DNA of 8,891 bases from QHBQ01 sp038230695 (lineage in GTDB: Bacteria; Chloroflexota; Chloroflexia; QHBQ01). Made by a program: the position numbers and the translations under genes. The DNA is taken from positions 1-8,891 of the forward strand of contig JBBRMT010000202.1 of NCBI GenBank assembly GCA_038230695.1, in the 5' to 3' direction. The notes beneath the pieces are model-generated. The model was not told where the DNA came from, did no database searches, and saw only the letters and a program-made list of their open reading frames with translations. Shown here piece after piece: positions 5,149 to 8,891 of the stretch. Position 1 is the first letter of the stretch. Every line of letters begins with the position of its first letter.

Positions 5149-6513
5149 ATGTTGAGGCGCAAACCCTCAGAGCCAGCTACGCGCAAGAGTGTATACACCT
5201 ATCCGCGCCAGATTAGCTGGCTGCTGCCTCTGGTCGGCTACTACCTGATCATCGTCGCACTGTTTACCCTCTTCTATCGGGTGGTTATTTATCTACGATT
5301 TAGCCCGCTGGGGGTTTATCACAGCCCGCTGCCAGCCTGGGTTATTCTGCCCAACGGCCTGCCCGGACTCAGCGATTTCATCAACAGCTTTAATAACCCC
5401 ACTGCGGTGTCTTCATCGCTGCTCTGGTGGATGATCCAGGCCATCATCGGCCTGCTTATTGCCCTCGTCTTCATCACCTTCTACAACAACCTGCTGCCCA
5501 GCCTGCGCGTCCTCGATGACCATCTGGAGGTGCGCTATGCCACCCGCTGGTTGCAACTGCCGTGGACCGCGATCAGCAAGATCCGATCGGCGGAGTTTGC
5601 CGACGGCAAGTGGTTCGTGGTGCTGATCGAGGCCGAGGAGGGTTTCCTCAAGCCGATCCACAATCTCTACTCGCTGTTGTTCGGCGCGTCCAGCGGGCCG
5701 GGCGTGATCGTCACCTCCGACATCAAGGGCTTTGAGGACTTGATTAAGGATGTGCTGGCCCACCGCCTCGACCGCTACGCGCCGGTACGTTCCAGCATTG
5801 GAGCCGCTGCGCCCGCCTCGACCCTCGACAGCGTGCTGGTGGAAGACTATTTCGCCGCGCCGCTCAAGGTGGCGCTGGAGCCGCGCCCTAGCATGGGGCG
5901 GTTGACTGGCGTGAATGAGGGTGGCGCTGTAGCCGAAGTTCCCGACGAGAACGCGCTGGAGGATGTAAAGGAAGTTGCGCCGCCGCCGGAACGCCTGCCC
6001 ATCACCCGTGGACAGGCATTTGGTGCGGCTGCTATCCTGGCCGCCTTCCCCGCACTTATATATCTGGTGGATGCGCTGATATTTGGTCCTTATCTCATCG
6101 CAACCGCAACTACTGCCCTGCAGCTATTCTTCAACGCGCTCACCCTGTTCGTGATGGCTCTGGCCGAACCGCTGATTGCCGCTGGGGTTATCTTCGCGGT
6201 GGGCGAGATCCTCACTGGCCGCAGCGATCGCGCCCTGCTCACCCAGGAATTGCAAGCCTACCCCTTCGTCCAGCTTCCGCGCACCCTCGCCCTTACCGTT
6301 GCCCTCACCTTGCTGGTCGCCCACGTTGGCTGGCTGGCGATGCTGGTCTGGTTCGGCTCGGTGGTCTGGGGCGCGTATCTGGCGGTGTTGTTCACCATGC
6401 GCCTCTACCCGCTGAAGATTGATCGCGCCATCCTCGGCGGGGTCGCCACTCTGGTTTACGGCTGGCTGATCATCCTCATATACAACACCTTCCACTTCTG
6501 GCCCGGACAGTAA
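5149..6513 (+). CDS. Polytopic membrane protein with a PH-like middle domain, function unknown
   Basis: A 454-residue protein I cannot assign to a named family. A basic N-terminus (MLRRKPSEPATRK) precedes a first membrane helix (~24–49) and a second (~89–112). Between TM2 and the later helices is a soluble, beta-rich stretch (~118–200: LRVLDDHLEVRYATRWLQL, PWTAISKIRSAEFADGKWFV, ending in the helix FEDLIKDVLAHR). In layout it resembles the bacterial PH-like domains found after two membrane helices in YdbT/YdbS-type proteins. A low-complexity Ala/Pro/Glu linker (~200–285) follows, then several more helices (~290–355 and ~380–450) ending in LIILIYNTFHFWPGQ. The C-terminal helical block loosely recalls Yip1-type membrane domains. 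It is the first gene of a unit with its own promoter and structured leader, and selB starts 4 bp after its stop. That linkage says nothing clear about its role; it may be only transcriptional. Confidence 0.75.
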   Translation: MLRRKPSEPATRKSVYTYPRQISWLLPLVGYYLIIVALFTLFYRVVIYLRFSPLGVYHSPLPAWVILPNGLPGLSDFINSFNNPTAVSSSLLWWMIQAIIGLLIALVFITFYNNLLPSLRVLDDHLEVRYATRWLQLPWTAISKIRSAEFADGKWFVVLIEAEEGFLKPIHNLYSLLFGASSGPGVIVTSDIKGFEDLIKDVLAHRLDRYAPVRSSIGAAAPASTLDSVLVEDYFAAPLKVALEPRPSMGRLTGVNEGGAVAEVPDENALEDVKEVAPPPERLPITRGQAFGAAAILAAFPALIYLVDALIFGPYLIATATTALQLFFNALTLFVMALAEPLIAAGVIFAVGEILTGRSDRALLTQELQAYPFVQLPRTLALTVALTLLVAHVGWLAMLVWFGSVVWGAYLAVLFTMRLYPLKIDRAILGGVATLVYGWLIILIYNTFHFWPGQ

Positions 6514-6517
6514 CCCC

Positions 6518-8422
6518 ATGTACGTGATTGGCACCGCTGGTCATGTTGACCACGGCAAATCCACTCTGGTGCTGGCCCTGACCGGCATTGATCCCGACCG
6601 GCTGGCTGAAGAGAAGGCGCGGCAGATGACCATTGACCTCGGCTTCGCCTGGTTGAAACTGGGTGAGCGCGAGGTCAGCATCGTTGATGTGCCAGGGCAT
6701 GAACGCTTCATCAAGAATATGCTGGCCGGGGTGGGCAGCATTGATGCCGCCCTGCTGGTGATTGCCGCCGATGATGGCCCCATGCCGCAAACCCGCGAAC
6801 ACCTTGCCATCCTCGACCTGCTGCAAGTGCGACGTGGCGTTATAGCTCTCAGCAAGCGCGATCTGGTGGATGATGACTGGTTGGCGCTGGTGGAGGCCGA
6901 CATTCGCGCCCTGCTGGCAGGCAGCAGCCTGGCCGATGCGCCGATTGTGCCGGTTAGCGCCCGCACCGGCGCGGGGCTGGATGAACTGAAGGCCGCACTT
7001 GCGGCTGCACTTGACGAAGCCACCCCCCGCCCCGATCTTGGTACTGCCCGCCTGCCGATTGACCGCGCCTTCACTATTGCTGGCTTCGGCACGGTTGTCA
7101 CCGGCACTCTGCTCGAAGGCAACCTGCGCGTCGGTCAGGAAGTGACTATTGCCCCCACTCCACTCGGCCCGCTGAAGGGGCGGATTCGTGGCTTGCAGAT
7201 GCACAAGCAGAAACTGGAAGTAGCCCCCCCTGGCAATCGTATAGCGGTCAACCTCAGTGGCGTGGATGTGGCGCAGCTAAGGCGTGGGCAGGCGCTATCC
7301 AGCGTACCGATTGCGCCAACCGATCGCCTCGATGTCAGCCTCAAGGCGCTGCCTGGGGCGCCGCCGCTGGAGCAGAATGCCGCCCTCGACCTGTTCGTCG
7401 GCGCAGACGAGACCTCCGTCCATGTCACGGTGCTTAATGCCGACCGCATCATGTCGGGCGAGCAAGGTTGGGCGCAACTCCGCCTTGCCACTCCCGTCGT
7501 CGCGCTACGCGGCGACCGCTTCATCCTGCGCCGCCCTTCGCCCAGCGATACCGTCGCGGGTGGCGTAATTGTTGAACCCCATCCCCGCCGCCACCGTCGC
7601 TTCCAGCCCGGCCTCGTCGCCCAACTTGAAACCCTGGCGAAGGGTAGCCCCTCCGATCTACTACTCGCCGCCCTCGGCAAGCCGCTTACCTTGAAGGCTG
7701 CCGCCACTAGCGCTGGCCTGGACTCGACCAGCGCGAAGCAAGCAGCTAGCGAACTACTAACAAGCAGGGCTATTACTCCCCTCCCCTCAGGAGTGGCTGG
7801 GGGTGGCTCCGTGCCACCCATCACTCCCACAACCTTCCTAATAGCCACCCCCGCCTGGCAGACGTTGCTTGCCCAAATCGGCGAGATCGTCAGCCATTAT
7901 CACACCCAATATCCGCTGCGCCTGGGTCTCGGCAAGGAGGAGCTACGCGGGAGGTTGGGGTTGGAGAGCAAGCCGTTCGCCGCCGTTGCCAGCGCCGCGA
8001 TTGTTGCTGGCGCAATCGCCGAAGCCGCTGGCGGCATCTACTACCACCCCGACTTCCGCCCCACCCTCAGCCCACAGCAGGAAGCGAAGGCCGCCCGCCT
8101 GCTGGCCGCGCTAGACGCTAACCCGTACGCCCCGCCTGCCCCCGCCGAGCTTGGCTTCAGCGACAAGGATGAAGAGCTACTCGCTGCCCTGGTAGCCCGC
8201 AACGACATCATCCGCGCTGGCGACATCTACTTCAGCCGCGCCGCCTATCAGCGCATCGAAGCCGAAGTCCTCGCCCTCATCGCCCGCGATGGCAGCATCA
8301 CCATCGCCACCCTGCGCGACCTAACCGGAGCCAGCCGCAAATATGCCCTCGCCCTGCTCGAACACATGGACGCACAGAAGCTAACCCGTCGCGTCGGCGA
8401 TGTGCGCGTGCGATGGGGCTAA
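6518..8422 (+). CDS. selB: SelB, selenocysteine-specific translation elongation factor
   Basis: A 634-residue GTPase, full length for the family. It delivers selenocysteyl-tRNA to UGA codons marked by a SECIS hairpin. The G domain shows GHVDHGKS (G1, residues 8–15), MTIDLGFAWL (G2 with Thr38), DVPGHERF (G3, 57–64), and SKRD (112–115) for the usual N/TKxD of G4. MTIDLGFA and the start MYVIGTAGHVDHGK are typical of SelB rather than EF-Tu. Two beta-barrel domains follow (PIDRAFTIAGFGTVVTGTL, then LRLATPVVALRGDRFILRRP). The C-terminal third is winged-helix repeats that in known SelB bind SECIS RNA, ending in LTGASRKYALALLEHMD and RRVGDVRVRWG. Oddities: RQMTID where most have RGMTID, and a hairpin-forming Gly/Pro-rich insertion at ~419–436 between winged helices. 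No good SD precedes ATG 6518, so translation is probably coupled to the upstream gene. Selenoproteins and the other sel genes must lie elsewhere. Confidence 0.96.
   Translation: MYVIGTAGHVDHGKSTLVLALTGIDPDRLAEEKARQMTIDLGFAWLKLGEREVSIVDVPGHERFIKNMLAGVGSIDAALLVIAADDGPMPQTREHLAILDLLQVRRGVIALSKRDLVDDDWLALVEADIRALLAGSSLADAPIVPVSARTGAGLDELKAALAAALDEATPRPDLGTARLPIDRAFTIAGFGTVVTGTLLEGNLRVGQEVTIAPTPLGPLKGRIRGLQMHKQKLEVAPPGNRIAVNLSGVDVAQLRRGQALSSVPIAPTDRLDVSLKALPGAPPLEQNAALDLFVGADETSVHVTVLNADRIMSGEQGWAQLRLATPVVALRGDRFILRRPSPSDTVAGGVIVEPHPRRHRRFQPGLVAQLETLAKGSPSDLLLAALGKPLTLKAAATSAGLDSTSAKQAASELLTSRAITPLPSGVAGGGSVPPITPTTFLIATPAWQTLLAQIGEIVSHYHTQYPLRLGLGKEELRGRLGLESKPFAAVASAAIVAGAIAEAAGGIYYHPDFRPTLSPQQEAKAARLLAALDANPYAPPAPAELGFSDKDEELLAALVARNDIIRAGDIYFSRAAYQRIEAEVLALIARDGSITIATLRDLTGASRKYALALLEHMDAQKLTRRVGDVRVRWG
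7790..7827. repeat. Nested palindromic element inside selB
   Basis: Outer arms GGAGTG (7790–7795) and CACTCC (7822–7827) enclose perfect inner arms GGGTGGC (7801–7807) and GCCACCC (7813–7819) with loop TCCGT. An alternative upstream pairing is ACTCC (7775–7779) with GGAGT (7790–7794). It encodes roughly SGVAGGGSVPPIT in the linker between winged-helix domains. Its G-rich left half (GGCTGGGGGTGG) recalls the module at the ybeY 5' end, so it may belong to the same class of repeats. Confidence 0.55.
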
Positions 8423-8436
8423 ACTCTGCTGTTATC

Positions 8437-8871
8437 CTAGTTAAGCACCTCGATGAGGCGTAGCGGAAGAAACATATCGGTAACATCATCCGACTCCAGC
8501 AACAGAATCCTGCCTTCCATCTGTTGCGGGCTATGAATGCCTGCTCCATTGAGGAGACTGAGAGCGTCGTTGTCAAACGCGATGAAGCAACCACCAATTG
8601 GCAACACTTCATCAAGCAAGTTGATTCTCGCCTCAATCTGTCTTACCTGCTCACCAGCCTCCATCCTCTGCTTGAGGTTCTTGTGCGTAGCATACCAAGG
8701 CGTGTATGCTGCCGATATCACCGAAACTGCCATTTGCTTGGGCATCACCATCGCCTTTCGATCGAACATTGCCTTGTTAATCACCTGCCAGTAGCGCGGT
8801 GACGATTCGGCCCACAGCATTGCATCGTCAGCCGTTTCAAAGCCAGCCCCTTCACTTTCTTCAAACACCAT
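8437..8871 (-). CDS. Hypothetical protein, low-GC, convergent with selB
   Basis: A 144-residue protein from the ATG at 8869–8871; stop TAG at 8437–8439. I recognise no family. It has no clear signal peptide or membrane helix. It is mixed in character: an acidic N-terminus (EESEGAGFETADDAM), a central stretch with a possible helix rich in Lys, Gln and Glu (HKNLKQRMEAGEQVRQIEAR), and a hydrophobic/acidic C-terminus (GRILLLESDDVTDMFLPLRL). AAAGGTGAGG just before the ATG looks like an SD and is part of the small palindrome TCACC-TTT-GGTGA (8876–8888, + strand). The frame also stays open upstream to the window edge (FTKGEA), so the true start may lie outside. Two 60-base lines inside the gene are 45–47% GC, against about 73% for a line near the end of selB. 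It ends 14 bp from the selB stop, tail to tail, with no evident terminator. Confidence 0.6.
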   Translation of the reverse strand: MVFEESEGAGFETADDAMLWAESSPRYWQVINKAMFDRKAMVMPKQMAVSVISAAYTPWYATHKNLKQRMEAGEQVRQIEARINLLDEVLPIGGCFIAFDNDALSLLNGAGIHSPQQMEGRILLLESDDVTDMFLPLRLIEVLN

Positions 8872-8891
8872 TGCCTCACCTTTGGTGAACG

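Noticed and set aside
5016..5216. A + strand 66-codon ORF with a hydrophobic N-terminal part, considered as a peptide pheromone for the HTH–TPR regulator
   Set aside because: It begins right after the terminator, has no SD, runs across the promoter and leader hairpins, and overlaps the start of the membrane protein. Composition is not convincing.
6476..7204. Long − strand ORF (242 codons) opposite the start of selB
   Set aside because: It mirrors the conserved GTPase domain of SelB and shows no motifs of its own.
6514..8422. Search for tRNA-Sec, a SECIS element or an in-frame UGA near selB
   Set aside because: No cloverleaf-like sequence or in-frame UGA was seen by eye; hairpins in selB are better explained as repeats.
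8524..8802. + strand ORFs of 85–92 codons opposite the low-GC gene
   Set aside because: Composition (many Cys, His and Arg) is unlike a protein, and the − strand frame is longer with an SD-like sequence.

Overview
The window is GC-rich bacterial chromosome, most likely from a member of the Chloroflexota. That placement is an inference from three things: the PgpH–YbeY–DgkA gene order, the style of the SelB and HTH–TPR proteins, and dispersed palindromic repeats that run through reading frames. No rRNA or other marker gene is present to confirm it.

Region 1 (1–3431, + strand) is a tightly packed operon entered part-way through its first gene. It holds the C-terminal part of a PgpH-type 7TM-HD cyclic-di-AMP phosphodiesterase, the rRNA maturation endonuclease YbeY, a DgkA/UdpK-type lipid kinase and a GT4-like glycosyltransferase. 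Each pair of neighbours overlaps (32, 8 and 4 bp), so translational coupling is likely. The first three genes are the conserved bacterial pgpH–ybeY–dgkA order. In many genomes era follows; here a glycosyltransferase does, giving lipid-carrier kinase plus sugar transferase, which fits envelope or glycan work.

Region 2 (3432–5013) is a single-gene unit. It has a near-consensus sigma-70 promoter, a leader with a perfect 9-bp inverted repeat, an XRE-type HTH regulator with a long TPR sensor region, and a strong intrinsic terminator.

Region 3 (5048–8422) is a two-gene unit with its own promoter. Its short leader can fold into up to three consecutive hairpins ending just before a strong Shine–Dalgarno. 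It encodes a polytopic membrane protein with a possible PH-like soluble domain, of unknown function, followed after 4 bp by selB, the selenocysteine-specific elongation factor. SelB implies that the organism makes selenoproteins; selA, selD and tRNA-Sec are not in this window.

Region 4 (8437–8871, − strand) is an unrecognised gene convergent with selB, with much lower GC than its neighbours, and possibly acquired.

The most distinctive feature is a set of GC-rich palindromic elements inside otherwise conserved genes: in the pgpH tail, twice in ybeY, and in a selB linker. They are read through in frame and fall in tails or inter-domain loops. I did not find a convincing new defence, mobile or biosynthetic system; most of the window is housekeeping.
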